Positions 7,718 through 16,911 of a stretch of DNA of 64,000 bases are shown here, piece after piece. The DNA is taken from NCBI RefSeq assembly GCF_900167455.1, contig NZ_FUWJ01000011.1, positions 124,001-188,000 on the forward strand, given 5' to 3'. The translations under genes were made by a program, and so were the position numbers. This DNA is from Enhydrobacter aerosaccus. GTDB taxonomy: Bacteria > Pseudomonadota > Alphaproteobacteria > Reyranellales > Reyranellaceae. The first letter of the stretch is position 1. Each line of letters begins with the position of its first letter. Under the pieces are notes generated by a model. It saw nothing but the letters and a program-made list of their open reading frames with translations, was not told where the DNA came from and did no database searches.

Positions 7718-9697
7718 TCAGACCTGGATCTGGTTGCCGAGCTCGATGGCGCGGTTGGGCGGGATGCGGAAGAAGGTCTTGGATGCCGAGGCGGTGTGCG
7801 AGAGCGAGATGAAGAAGTCGCGACGCCAGCGACCAAGCCTGGAGCGCTGGGCCGGCACCAGGGTCTCGCGACCCAGGAAAAAGCTGGTTTCCATTTCGTC
7901 GTAGGCGATGCCATGCGGCCGGCAGGCGCGCAAGGCCGCCGGCACGTCCGGCTGCTCCATGAAGCCGTAGCGCGCCTTGACCGAGTAGAAGCCCTTGCCC
8001 AACCGTTCGACTTCGACGCGCTTGCTGTCGGGAACGCGCGGCACGTCCATCGTATCGACCTCGAGAACGATGACACGCTCGTGCAGGATCTTGTTGTGCT
8101 TGAGGTTGTGCAGGAAGGCAGGAGGTGTCGTGGAGGCATCGGCGGTAAGGAATACGGCGGTGCCGGCGACGCGATCCGGCACCCGTTCCATCCGATCGAG
8201 GAACTGGTCGAGCGGCAGCGCGCTTTCCACCAATTCGGCGCCAACCAGTTCGCGGCCACGGCGCCACGTGGTGATCGTGTAGAAGATGAGGCCCGCGACC
8301 AGCAGGGGCAGCCATCCACCTTCAGGAATCTTGAGCGCATTGGCGACGAAGAAGGCCAGATCGGGTATGGCCAGAGCGCCGAATACCAGGGCGGCAACAG
8401 GCCAGCGCCAACGCCATACGAGTATCGCCACCACCAGGGCGAGGGTGGCGTCCACCAGCATGGCGCCGGTGACGGCAAGGCCATAGGCACCGGCCAGCCG
8501 ATCCGATGAACCGAAACCGATCACGAGGGCCACGATCGCAGCCATCAGCAGCCAGTTCACGCGCGGCAGGTAGATCTGGCCGATTTCCGTCTCCGATGTG
8601 TGCTTGATCTCCATGCGCGGCAGATAGCCGAGCTGGATGGCCTGTCGCGTCAGCGAGAACACACCGGAGATGACGGCTTGCGAGGCGATCACCGTGGCCA
8701 ATGCCGACAACGCCACCAGGGCGACGATCATGTCCTGCGGCACCAGCTTGAAGAAGACTTGCTTGACGACGCTGGGGTCGTCGAGGATCAGGGCTCCCTG
8801 CCCGAAATAATTGAGCATGAGACCGGGAAGCACGATCGCAAGCCACGCCAGGCGGATCGGCCTGCGGCCGAAGTGACCCATGTCCGCGTAGAGCGCTTCG
8901 GCACCGGTGACGGCCAGAACGATGGAGCCGAACGCCCAGAAGATCCCCAGTCCACGATCGGCGATCAGCTCGAGGCCGTAGATCGGATTGAGGGCCAACA
9001 GGACGGCAGGATGCCGAATGATCTGCCAGAGTCCCAGCACGCCCAGCACGCCGAACCAGATCAGCATGACGGGGCCGAACAATCGTCCCACGCCGGCCGT
9101 GCCGCGCGCTTGAAGAATGAACAACAGGACGAGAATGAGCAGCGAGAGTGGAACGACGTAGGCGCTGAACCCAGGCTCGACGGCGGAAAGGCCTTCGACC
9201 GCGCTCATGACGGATATGGCTGGCGTGATCACCGCATCGCCATAGAACAGCGACAGGCCGATCACGGCCACCGCCGTGATCAGGCGACGGAGCCGCCGTG
9301 TGCCGCCTTCGATGTTAACGTTGCGGCCAGCCAGTCCTTGCGAGGCGAGTGTCGCAAGGGCGAGCACACCGCCTTCGCCTTTGTTGTCGGCGCGCATGAT
9401 CAGCGTCACGTACTTGATGGTGACGGTGAGGGTGACCGCCCAGAACAGGATCGACAGGACCCCCAGCACATGCTCGGCCGAGGGGCGCATGCCGGAGCCG
9501 TGCACGAAGGTTTCGCGCAGCGTGTAGAGCGGACTTGTGCCGATGTCCCCGAAGACCACGCCGAGCGCGCCCACGACCATGGCGGCTGCAGCGCCTTTGG
9601 GAGCTGGCGGTGACAGCGATACACCGTTCGAATCGGCTGCAGGCGCTGATGGCGGCAGGCCGGACGGTGGCGAAGGACGAGGATCGTCGGGCGTCAT
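7718..9697 (-). CDS. kup: Kup-family potassium/proton symporter
   Basis: A 659-residue Kup/HAK/KT transporter for K+ uptake. After a Pro/Ser-rich cytoplasmic tail (about 1-38), the first helix carries the family hallmark GVVFGDIGTSPLYT. A further diagnostic segment is the NxGEGG loop (DNKGEGGVLALATL). About 12 helices extend to residue 470, followed by the cytoplasmic domain, which ends SxKTFFRIPxNRAIELG. ATG at 9697 is favoured by GGAGGG some 8 nt upstream and a length close to the 630 residues usual for the family. It is first in a coupled run with a hydrolase and a GNAT gene. Confidence 0.95.
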   Translation of the reverse strand: MTPDDPRPSPPSGLPPSAPAADSNGVSLSPPAPKGAAAAMVVGALGVVFGDIGTSPLYTLRETFVHGSGMRPSAEHVLGVLSILFWAVTLTVTIKYVTLIMRADNKGEGGVLALATLASQGLAGRNVNIEGGTRRLRRLITAVAVIGLSLFYGDAVITPAISVMSAVEGLSAVEPGFSAYVVPLSLLILVLLFILQARGTAGVGRLFGPVMLIWFGVLGVLGLWQIIRHPAVLLALNPIYGLELIADRGLGIFWAFGSIVLAVTGAEALYADMGHFGRRPIRLAWLAIVLPGLMLNYFGQGALILDDPSVVKQVFFKLVPQDMIVALVALSALATVIASQAVISGVFSLTRQAIQLGYLPRMEIKHTSETEIGQIYLPRVNWLLMAAIVALVIGFGSSDRLAGAYGLAVTGAMLVDATLALVVAILVWRWRWPVAALVFGALAIPDLAFFVANALKIPEGGWLPLLVAGLIFYTITTWRRGRELVGAELVESALPLDQFLDRMERVPDRVAGTAVFLTADASTTPPAFLHNLKHNKILHERVIVLEVDTMDVPRVPDSKRVEVERLGKGFYSVKARYGFMEQPDVPAALRACRPHGIAYDEMETSFFLGRETLVPAQRSRLGRWRRDFFISLSHTASASKTFFRIPPNRAIELGNQIQV

Positions 9698-9959
9698 GAT
9701 GCAACCCTCCGCTCTTGTCAGCGCCAGCCCAGGGCCGTCAACGCCGTCGTGTAAAGGCGGTTGCTGCTGCTCGTCCCGACCTCGACAGGCGGTTCGACCG
9801 GCTCCGTGCCTGCTCCGGCAAGTCGTTCGCTGTGCACGTCGAAGAAACCTCAATCGCGGTGGTGGCTTTGTCCGGGACGCCGGTGTCGTTGTTGCAGCAC
9901 GGAGAGAGACACACTAGCGTTCGCCGTCCGCGTAGAAAACTTTTTCAAGGGAGTGAGCA

Positions 9960-10586
9960 ATGAAGCTCTATTACATGCCGGGTGCCTGCTCGATCGGCAT
10001 CCATGTTCTTCTCGAGGAGATCGGCAAGCCGTACGACGTGTATAAGGTCGATGGGCAGAAGCAGGAGCAGTACGGGCCCGATTTCGTGAAGATCAATCCG
10101 AAATCCAAGGTGCCGACGCTGGTACGTGACGACGGCTCGGTCCTGACCGAATTCCCGGCGATTGCGACATGGCTCGCCCGCAAGAACCCGGACAAGGCGC
10201 TGCTGCCTGCCGATGCGGATGCCGAGGCACGCGTGCTCGAGGCGATGGATTACGTCGTCTCGACCATGCACATGCAGGGCTTCTCGCGCATGTTCCGTCC
10301 TGGCAATTATGCGCCGAGCGAAGCTGACCACGACAAGGTCAAGGCACGGGGCAAGGAGATCATGGAGAAGGGCCTCGCGCTGATGGACAAGGCGCTCGAG
10401 GGCAAGGAGTACGTCGCGGGCAAGTTCTCGATCGCCGATGCGGCGCTCTTCTATGTCGAGTTCTGGGCGGCCGCGCGCATGAAGATGACACTGCCCAAGA
10501 ATTGCGCCGCGCATTATGAGCGGATGAAGGCTCGGCCTGCCGTGAAGCGGGTTCTGGAGCAGGAGGGATTGGCTCAAGCCGCCTAG
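9960..10586 (+). CDS. Glutathione S-transferase
   Basis: A 208-residue cytosolic GST. It has an N-terminal thioredoxin-like domain with MKLYYMPGACSI (beta-class style, with Cys at residue 10 and nearby Ser as active-site candidates), the cis-Pro loop SKVPTL and the glutathione gamma-Glu site LTEFPAIATWLA. The C-terminal helical domain contains GKFSIADAALFY, the usual N-capping box. It conjugates or reduces electrophiles with glutathione. AAGGGAG sits about 7 nt upstream of the ATG. Confidence 0.93.
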   Translation: MKLYYMPGACSIGIHVLLEEIGKPYDVYKVDGQKQEQYGPDFVKINPKSKVPTLVRDDGSVLTEFPAIATWLARKNPDKALLPADADAEARVLEAMDYVVSTMHMQGFSRMFRPGNYAPSEADHDKVKARGKEIMEKGLALMDKALEGKEYVAGKFSIADAALFYVEFWAAARMKMTLPKNCAAHYERMKARPAVKRVLEQEGLAQAA

Positions 10587-10597
10587 CATTTCGGTCG

Positions 10598-10625
10598 GGA
10601 TCGCGGACCTTTCGGTCCGCGATCC
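10598..10625 (+). other. Perfect 12-bp stem-loop directly upstream of a start codon
   Basis: GGATCGCGGACC, a TTTC tetraloop, and GGTCCGCGATCC pair perfectly. The hairpin ends seven bases before the ATG of the nitronate monooxygenase gene and there is no T-tract behind it, so it is not a canonical intrinsic terminator. No Shine-Dalgarno sequence is visible between it and the ATG. Confidence 0.85.
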
Positions 10626-10632
10626 AGAACCC

Positions 10633-11613
10633 ATGGCACTTCCCGCTGCTCTCAGGTCGCGGCTGCGACTTCCCTTGATCGCCGCGCCGATGTTTCTGGT
10701 ATCGGGGCCGGCGCTGGTGAAGGCGGCATGTCGCGCCCGCATCATCGGTTCGTTTCCGACCGCCAACTGCCGTACGGTCGAAGAGCTCGACCGTTGGCTG
10801 GCCGAGATGCAAGAGGACCAGAACCGGGCTGCCGATGAGACTGGGGCCATGCCGGCGCCGTTCTGTCCCAATCTGATCGTGCATCGCTCCAATCCGCGCC
10901 TGGCCGACGACCTCGCCGCCGTGTTGCGCGCAAGGGCCGAACTGGTGATCACCAGCGTCGGTTCGCCCGAACCCGTCGTGAAGCCGCTGAAGGAAGCCGG
11001 TTGCCTCGTGCTGGCCGATGTGGCGTCGGTGCGACATGCGGAGCGTGCCGTCGCCGCCGGCGTCGACGGGCTGGTGTTGCTGACGGCTGGCGCCGGGGGC
11101 CAGACGGGCTGGGCCAATCCCTTTGCCTTCGTCCGTGCCGTCAGGGCTTTCTGGAAGGGCATCGTGGTCATGGCTGGCGGCATGTCGGACGGTCATGCGA
11201 TCGCCGCCGCCGAGACGCTGGGCTGCGATCTCGCTTACATGGGCACCAAGTTCATCGCCACGACCGAAAGCCTGGCGAAGGATGCCTACAAGACCATGCT
11301 GGTGAACAGCCGACTGGATGACGTGCTGCTGACGCGCGCCTTCACCGGCCTCGAAACCAATATGCTCCGGCCGTCGATCGTCGCTGCCGGTCTCGATCCC
11401 GAGCATCTGCCGGTGCGCGGCGCCATCGATATCGCCAAGGATATCAATGCCGCCGAACGCGCGAAGCCAGAGGCGAAGCGCTGGCGAGACATCTGGAGCG
11501 CGGGCCATACGGTTTCCGGCGTGGCCGATGTGCCATCGGTTGCCACGCTGGTCGAGCGCACGGCCCGCGAATACGAGGCGGCGAAGCGGCCGGGATCAGT
11601 GCAGGTGATATAG
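10633..11613 (+). CDS. Nitronate monooxygenase family flavoprotein
   Basis: A 326-residue TIM-barrel FMN enzyme of the 2-nitropropane dioxygenase/nitronate monooxygenase family. The motifs are LPLIAAPMFLVSG at the N terminus, GSFPTAN, VDGLVLLTAGAGGQTG, the phosphate-binding MAGGMSDGHAIAAA and LGCDLAYMGTKFIAT. It probably oxidises alkyl nitronates or related carbon acids. It follows the GST gene by 46 bp, with a strong hairpin between. Its last 18 bases overlap the 3' end of the convergent usg-like gene. Confidence 0.88.
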   Translation: MALPAALRSRLRLPLIAAPMFLVSGPALVKAACRARIIGSFPTANCRTVEELDRWLAEMQEDQNRAADETGAMPAPFCPNLIVHRSNPRLADDLAAVLRARAELVITSVGSPEPVVKPLKEAGCLVLADVASVRHAERAVAAGVDGLVLLTAGAGGQTGWANPFAFVRAVRAFWKGIVVMAGGMSDGHAIAAAETLGCDLAYMGTKFIATTESLAKDAYKTMLVNSRLDDVLLTRAFTGLETNMLRPSIVAAGLDPEHLPVRGAIDIAKDINAAERAKPEAKRWRDIWSAGHTVSGVADVPSVATLVERTAREYEAAKRPGSVQVI

Positions 11614-11862
11614 GCCGCAGGCGAAGCCGAATTCTGCCGGCTTGATGAGCTGCGCGCTGGCGACCCGGACGCGGTGGAGCTTGCCTTCGAGGTTGCGCTC
11701 CCAAAAGTCGAGGAATTTGCTCAGGTTTGGAAAGCGGGGAGCAAGATCGAGGTTCTGCCAGATATAGCTCTGCAGAACGTGCTTATGATCGGGCATCCAG
11801 TAGAGAATTTCGGCGGTCGTTATGCGGTAGTTGTTAAGCTGCGCGACGAAAGAACGATCCAT
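11596..11862 (-). CDS. usg: Usg-family protein
   Basis: An 88-residue protein of the alphaproteobacterial Usg family, first noticed beside trp genes and still without a known function. The matching features are NNYRITTAEILYWMPDHKHVLQ, SYIWQNLDLAPRFPNL, LDFWERNLEGKLHRVRVA and the terminal LIKPAEF segment. The ATG at 11862 has AAGGAG 8 nt upstream and matches where the family begins; a longer extension is possible but unlikely. Here it is divergent from groESL rather than beside trp genes. Confidence 0.85.
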   Translation of the reverse strand: MDRSFVAQLNNYRITTAEILYWMPDHKHVLQSYIWQNLDLAPRFPNLSKFLDFWERNLEGKLHRVRVASAQLIKPAEFGFACGLYHLH

Positions 11863-11948
11863 CGAGTCACTCCTTGACACGACAAACACAACACAATAGT
11901 CACGCGTTCTTAACGAAAAACCAATAAAAATCGTTCCATATCAATGGA

Positions 11949-11978
11949 TTAGCAGCAATCACATGAGATTGCTGCTAG
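11949..11978. promoter_or_regulatory. CIRCE-like second palindrome upstream of groESL and usg
   Basis: TTAGCAGCAATC - ACATGA - GATTGCTGCTAG is an inverted repeat with 11 of 12 bases paired. Its start (TTAGCA) and centre (CACATGAGA) match the true CIRCE about 100 bp downstream, but the arms have changed. It lies between the divergent usg and groES genes. It could be a decayed or altered HrcA site, or the operator of another regulator. Confidence 0.55.
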
Positions 11979-12012
11979 TGCGAAACGACTTTCGGAACCT
12001 TTTTGCCTTCGC

Positions 12013-12041
12013 CTTGACTCGAACAACCCACGATCCTAAAT
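12013..12041 (+). promoter_or_regulatory. Heat-shock (RpoH-like) promoter of groESL
   Basis: CTTG at 12013-12016, then 18 bases, then CCTAAAT. This resembles the alphaproteobacterial sigma-32 consensus (CTTG-N17/18-CYTATNT). The same bases also read as TTGACT-N16-CTAAAT for the housekeeping sigma factor. The predicted start site would place the CIRCE in the early 5' leader. Confidence 0.5.
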
Positions 12042-12052
12042 CCGGTGCGCCG

Positions 12053-12079
12053 TTGGCACTCACCACATGAGAGTGCTGA
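12053..12079 (+). promoter_or_regulatory. CIRCE operator (HrcA binding site)
   Basis: TTGGCACTC-N9-GAGTGCTGA closely follows the CIRCE consensus (TTAGCACTC-N9-GAGTGCTAA), with the exact 9-base spacer. It lies 63 bp before the groES start. HrcA bound here represses groESL in the absence of heat stress. hrcA itself is not in the window. Confidence 0.9.
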
Positions 12080-12142
12080 TAGGTCGAATTCGCGGTCGTT
12101 GCTCGACCGTGTAAGCGAAACCAGGGATATGGAGGCAACAGC

Positions 12143-12460
12143 ATGAAGTTCCGTCCGCTTCACGATCGCGTCGTGGTCAAGCGCGTCGCGGAGGAAGAGA
12201 AGACCAAGGGCGGCATCATTATTCCGGACACGGCCAAGGAAAAGCCGATGGAAGGCGAAGTCATCGCCGTCGGTCCGGGTGCCCGCGACGAGAAGGGCAC
12301 GCTCGTCCCGCTCGACGTCAAGGCTGGCGACCGCATCCTCTTCGGCAAGTGGTCCGGCACTGAGATCAAGCTCGACGGCGTCGAGTATCTGATCATGAAG
12401 GAAAGCGACATCATGGGAATCGTCGAAGGTTCCCCGGCAGCCAGCAAGAAGGCCGCCTGA
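12143..12460 (+). CDS. groES: Co-chaperonin GroES
   Basis: A 105-residue GroES. It has the N-terminal MKFRPLHDRVVVKR, the mobile loop KTKGGIIIPDTAKEKP that docks to GroEL, and the GDRILFGKWSGTEI and YLIMKESDIMGI strands. It caps the GroEL cavity as a heptamer. The gene is first in the groESL operon, 53 bp before groEL, under CIRCE and RpoH-like control. The C terminus is slightly extended (EGSPAASKKAA). Confidence 0.98.
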   Translation: MKFRPLHDRVVVKRVAEEEKTKGGIIIPDTAKEKPMEGEVIAVGPGARDEKGTLVPLDVKAGDRILFGKWSGTEIKLDGVEYLIMKESDIMGIVEGSPAASKKAA

Positions 12461-12513
12461 TCGCTTCCCGTCATCGACACAATCAAACACATCCATCCAA
12501 GAGGGATTGAACA

Positions 12514-14154
<1,641 letters not shown>

Positions 14155-14179
14155 GTCCGTCCGTTTTCGAAAATGCGGA

Positions 14180-14210
14180 AAGGCCGGGAGCGATCCCGGC
14201 CTTTTCTTTT
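14180..14210 (+). terminator. Intrinsic terminator after groEL
   Basis: AAGGCCGGGA - GCGA - TCCCGGCCTT is a perfect 10-bp GC-rich stem with a tetraloop, followed by TTCTTTT. It starts 25 bp after the groEL stop and ends the groESL transcript before the Nudix gene. Confidence 0.93.
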
Positions 14211-14245
14211 TGCTTCTTTCCAGGCCATCCTTGGCGTCCGGGACG

Positions 14246-14677
14246 ATGGGGAAAATGACGGCCTATCCAGTTTCGATCAAAGGCGTGCTGATCGACGGCG
14301 GCTGCGTGCTGCTGCTGCGCAACGCGCGCGGCGAGTGGGATCTGCCGGGTGGGCGGCCCGATACCGGGGAGGATTTCCCGGCGGCCTTGAAGCGGGAAGT
14401 GTGCGAGGAGACCGGGCTCGATGTCGAGGTCGGGCCAAAGGTCGACGAGCATCTTTTCGAGGTGATACCTGGCGCCGTCGTGCGCATCGTCGCCTACGCC
14501 TGCCGGCTGACCAGTGGCCCTGCGATGCGGCTCAGCCATGAGCATCTCGAGGCGCGCTGGATCCCTGTTGCCGAGCTGGGAGAGAGGATCGCCGGCTACA
14601 GGCTGCCGGCGGGCTATCTTGGCGCTATACGCCAGGCGATTTCCCAACCGCCTGTACCCAGCGACCGCGTGGTCTGA
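14246..14677 (+). CDS. Nudix hydrolase
   Basis: A 143-residue Nudix-fold pyrophosphohydrolase. The complete Nudix box is present from GGRPDTGEDFPAALKREV to CEETGLDV (Gx5Ex7REUxEExGU), with the metal-binding Glu residues in REVCEE. A short aromatic- and acid-rich C-terminal part follows. The substrate cannot be predicted. ATG 14246 and ATG 14255 are both possible starts; neither has a clear ribosome binding site. Its last 64 bases overlap the convergent 356-residue gene. Confidence 0.87.
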   Translation: MGKMTAYPVSIKGVLIDGGCVLLLRNARGEWDLPGGRPDTGEDFPAALKREVCEETGLDVEVGPKVDEHLFEVIPGAVVRIVAYACRLTSGPAMRLSHEHLEARWIPVAELGERIAGYRLPAGYLGAIRQAISQPPVPSDRVV

Positions 14678-15684
14678 ACCTTCAGGAAGCGGTCGCAGGC
14701 GGCGGCCGCGCCCAGCCACAGCTCGTTCCAGGCGTCGAACGCTTTCAACGGATCGGCAAGCAGGAGCTCGCGCGCAATGCGCCATCCCGTGGCTTTCACT
14801 GTGACAGCGTCATCCGCATCGATCACCTCGATCTCCTCACCCTGTGCGACCAAGATGGTGGCGAGCCAGCGCGCAAACAGACGGGCGCTCTGCAGGTCGC
14901 CGCGTTCGAGGTCGGTCGGCAGGTCCATGTCGCGCGCCGTTTCCTCGTGGAATTGCAACCCCACCAGATGCGCGACGCGGCCGAGTTCCTTCCGGGCGTC
15001 GTCCGGCCCCAGCAAGTCCTGCAGTGTCGGTAGAATGGTGCGCAGATACTCGACCGCGTAGGCGCGGAACGTCTTGAGTCGTCGTTCCTCGGGCCAGCTT
15101 GCCGTCTCGAGCTTGGGCTGGCTGGCCCAGTCGATGCGCGGCATTCGCTCCTCGCCATAAGCGAAGCGCACCCGCTCTTCCTGCTTCAGCGGGCGATCGT
15201 ACTCGTAGTAATAGCCTTCGAGGCCCGGCAGGCCGTCCACCGTCATGCCGGTGCAGACGAAGCCGAGATTAGGCTTTCCCAGTGACTGGCCGTTATGGCC
15301 GTGCCAGCCGTGCAGCATCGCCGCCGATACCGAATGGGGAATGGCGGCAATAGCCGTCCCGCGCCAGATCCAGCGAGGCGGCGGATAGCGCACCCAGGCC
15401 TTGCGATCACTCTCGCGCAGATAGCCAGTCTTCACGCCGCCGAGCGCATTGGAGTGATAATGATACAATGCGCAGGCTGGGGCCGGCGGCTCGTCCGCCA
15501 GGCCGAGCTTCTTCAGGCCGGGCAGGAACTTCTCCAAATGCTGACGGCGGAAATGCCGGAACACATAGTCCCGCGCCGTCTCTTCGCCACGCCGGGTCAC
15601 GAGGCCCAGCACCAGCGACGTCATCAGCGCGTTGTAGAGCGTTCCGACGGCCCGGTAGGCGGCGAGCTCAGCCGTTGTGGCCAT
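14614..15684 (-). CDS. Uncharacterised 356-residue soluble protein
   Basis: I do not recognise this family. The protein has no signal peptide and no clear transmembrane segment. It starts with an Ala-rich helix (MATTAELAAYRAVGTLYNAL). Notable features are a His/Tyr cluster CALYHYHSN (about residues 91-99), an aromatic stretch (WVRYPPPRWIWRGT), the AMLHGWHGHNG segment and EGYYYEYD, so a metal- or cofactor-binding enzyme is possible. The C-terminal half is helical and acidic. The ATG overlaps the end of the DUF1330 gene by 17 bp, so it is probably co-expressed with it. It overlaps the Nudix gene tail to tail. Confidence 0.75.
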   Translation of the reverse strand: MATTAELAAYRAVGTLYNALMTSLVLGLVTRRGEETARDYVFRHFRRQHLEKFLPGLKKLGLADEPPAPACALYHYHSNALGGVKTGYLRESDRKAWVRYPPPRWIWRGTAIAAIPHSVSAAMLHGWHGHNGQSLGKPNLGFVCTGMTVDGLPGLEGYYYEYDRPLKQEERVRFAYGEERMPRIDWASQPKLETASWPEERRLKTFRAYAVEYLRTILPTLQDLLGPDDARKELGRVAHLVGLQFHEETARDMDLPTDLERGDLQSARLFARWLATILVAQGEEIEVIDADDAVTVKATGWRIARELLLADPLKAFDAWNELWLGAAAACDRFLKVQTTRSLGTGGWEIAWRIAPR

Positions 15685-15961
15685 CGACCAGGATCGCCTT
15701 CGACTTCCCGGCTTTCAGGCGCATGTCGAGAAGCGGCTTGTAGTGGTCGGAATGGTAGAATTCCTCCGCCTTCTCGAAACTCGGAAATTCGATCACCACG
15801 ACTCGCGACGGGGTCCAGCCACCCTCGAGCGTCCTGGTCTTGCCGCCGCGGACGATGAACTTGCCGCCGAACTTGGCGATCGCGCCCGGCGTGTGCTTGC
15901 GGTATTCGGTCATCAGCGCCTCGTCGGTCGTTTCGACTTCGACGATCATATAGGCGGCCAT
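15668..15961 (-). CDS. DUF1330 protein
   Basis: A 97-residue dimeric alpha-beta-barrel protein of the DUF1330 family, shown by the MIVEVETTDEALMTEYRKH opening, GGKFIVRGGKTRTLEG, and FPSFEKAEEFYHSDHYKPL. Members are ferredoxin-like fold proteins of unknown, perhaps monooxygenase-like, function. It sits between the sulfurtransferase gene (13 bp away) and the unknown 356-residue gene, which it overlaps. The three probably form one operon. Confidence 0.9.
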   Translation of the reverse strand: MAAYMIVEVETTDEALMTEYRKHTPGAIAKFGGKFIVRGGKTRTLEGGWTPSRVVVIEFPSFEKAEEFYHSDHYKPLLDMRLKAGKSKAILVDGHNG

Positions 15962-15974
15962 CGCTTCCTCCTCG

Positions 15975-16838
15975 TTAGCCGGTTTCCATCGGCAGGCTTT
16001 CGTCGTTCGACCATTCCTGCATGGAGTTGTCGTACACCGAGACGTTCTTGTGGCCGAGAATCGCTGTCAGCACAAACGCATCGAGCGTGGCGGCGATGCC
16101 GCCGCCGCAATAGACCAGCAGCCGCTTGTCCGGTGCGGCGCCGATGCCCTCGAACGCGGTGCGCAGCGCGGCGATCGGCTTCAGGGTCTTGTCCGGGCCG
16201 AACAGGCTCGCCGCCGGCACGCAGGAGGATCCGGCGATGCGGCCGGGCCGGCCATAGGTGACGCCGCCACTGCCTTTGTGCTGTTCCTGGCTCAGCGCGT
16301 TGATGGTGAGGGTGTCCGGCCTGCCGATCGCGGCCTTCACCTCTTCCTTGCCGACGAAGATCTCCGGCCGGGCACGCAATGTCAGTGTCGCTGGCGGATA
16401 GACGGACGGCGTGTCCGACAGCGGGCGGTTCTCCGCTCGCCATTTGTCGAGACCGCCATCGAGGATGACGGCATCATCGAAGCCGATGGTGCGCAGCATC
16501 CACCAGATGCGCGTCGCCCAGACCGGCGAAGCGTGGCTGTAGAGCACCACGAACGTGCCGTGCCCGATGCCCTTGGCAGCGAAGGCGCGGGTCAGCTCCT
16601 CGAGTGGAGGCAGCGTGAAGCGCAGCGGCGATTTCTTGTCGGACAGGTCGGCGGCGAGGTCGAGATAGGCCGCCCCTGGAACATGGCCGTTGTCGTAATT
16701 GGCGCGTCCGCTCTCGGCGATATAGCGCCCATCAGGCCCGGGTTTCAGGTAGGTCGTGCAATCGAAGATCCGAAGCGCGGGCGCGCCCAGGCGGCGCGCG
16801 AGGTCTTCGGTGGAGATCAGGGCAGCGGAATCTGTCAT
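15975..16838 (-). CDS. sseA: Thiosulfate/3-mercaptopyruvate sulfurtransferase (two rhodanese domains)
   Basis: A 287-residue protein with an inactive N-terminal rhodanese domain (about 1-140; motifs FDCTTYL, GHVPGAAYLDL) and an active C-terminal one (about 155-285). The catalytic Cys is residue 244 in LVYCGGGIAATLDAF, the position of the persulfide-forming Cys. The loop CGGGIA does not by itself tell thiosulfate from mercaptopyruvate use. GGGAGAG lies directly upstream of the ATG. It leads a three-gene unit with the DUF1330 and 356-residue genes. Confidence 0.9.
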   Translation of the reverse strand: MTDSAALISTEDLARRLGAPALRIFDCTTYLKPGPDGRYIAESGRANYDNGHVPGAAYLDLAADLSDKKSPLRFTLPPLEELTRAFAAKGIGHGTFVVLYSHASPVWATRIWWMLRTIGFDDAVILDGGLDKWRAENRPLSDTPSVYPPATLTLRARPEIFVGKEEVKAAIGRPDTLTINALSQEQHKGSGGVTYGRPGRIAGSSCVPAASLFGPDKTLKPIAALRTAFEGIGAAPDKRLLVYCGGGIAATLDAFVLTAILGHKNVSVYDNSMQEWSNDESLPMETG

Positions 16839-16874
16839 CAGGCTCTCCCGGAGGCGGGGGAGCCGAGACTAGCC

Positions 16875-16890
16875 GGTGACGCGCGTCACC
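16875..16890. promoter_or_regulatory. 16-bp perfect palindrome upstream of the sulfurtransferase gene
   Basis: GGTGACGCGCGTCACC lies 37 bp upstream of the sulfurtransferase start and 22 bp beyond the end of the next gene. It could be an operator. About one perfect 16-mer palindrome is expected by chance in a window of this size, so only its intergenic position argues for function. Confidence 0.3.
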
Positions 16891-16911
16891 GCGACGATCA
16901 CGCGATGCGGA

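Noticed and set aside
11949..11978. Palindrome considered as a terminator
   Set aside because: It lies upstream of both flanking genes and has no T-tract; a regulatory site fits better.
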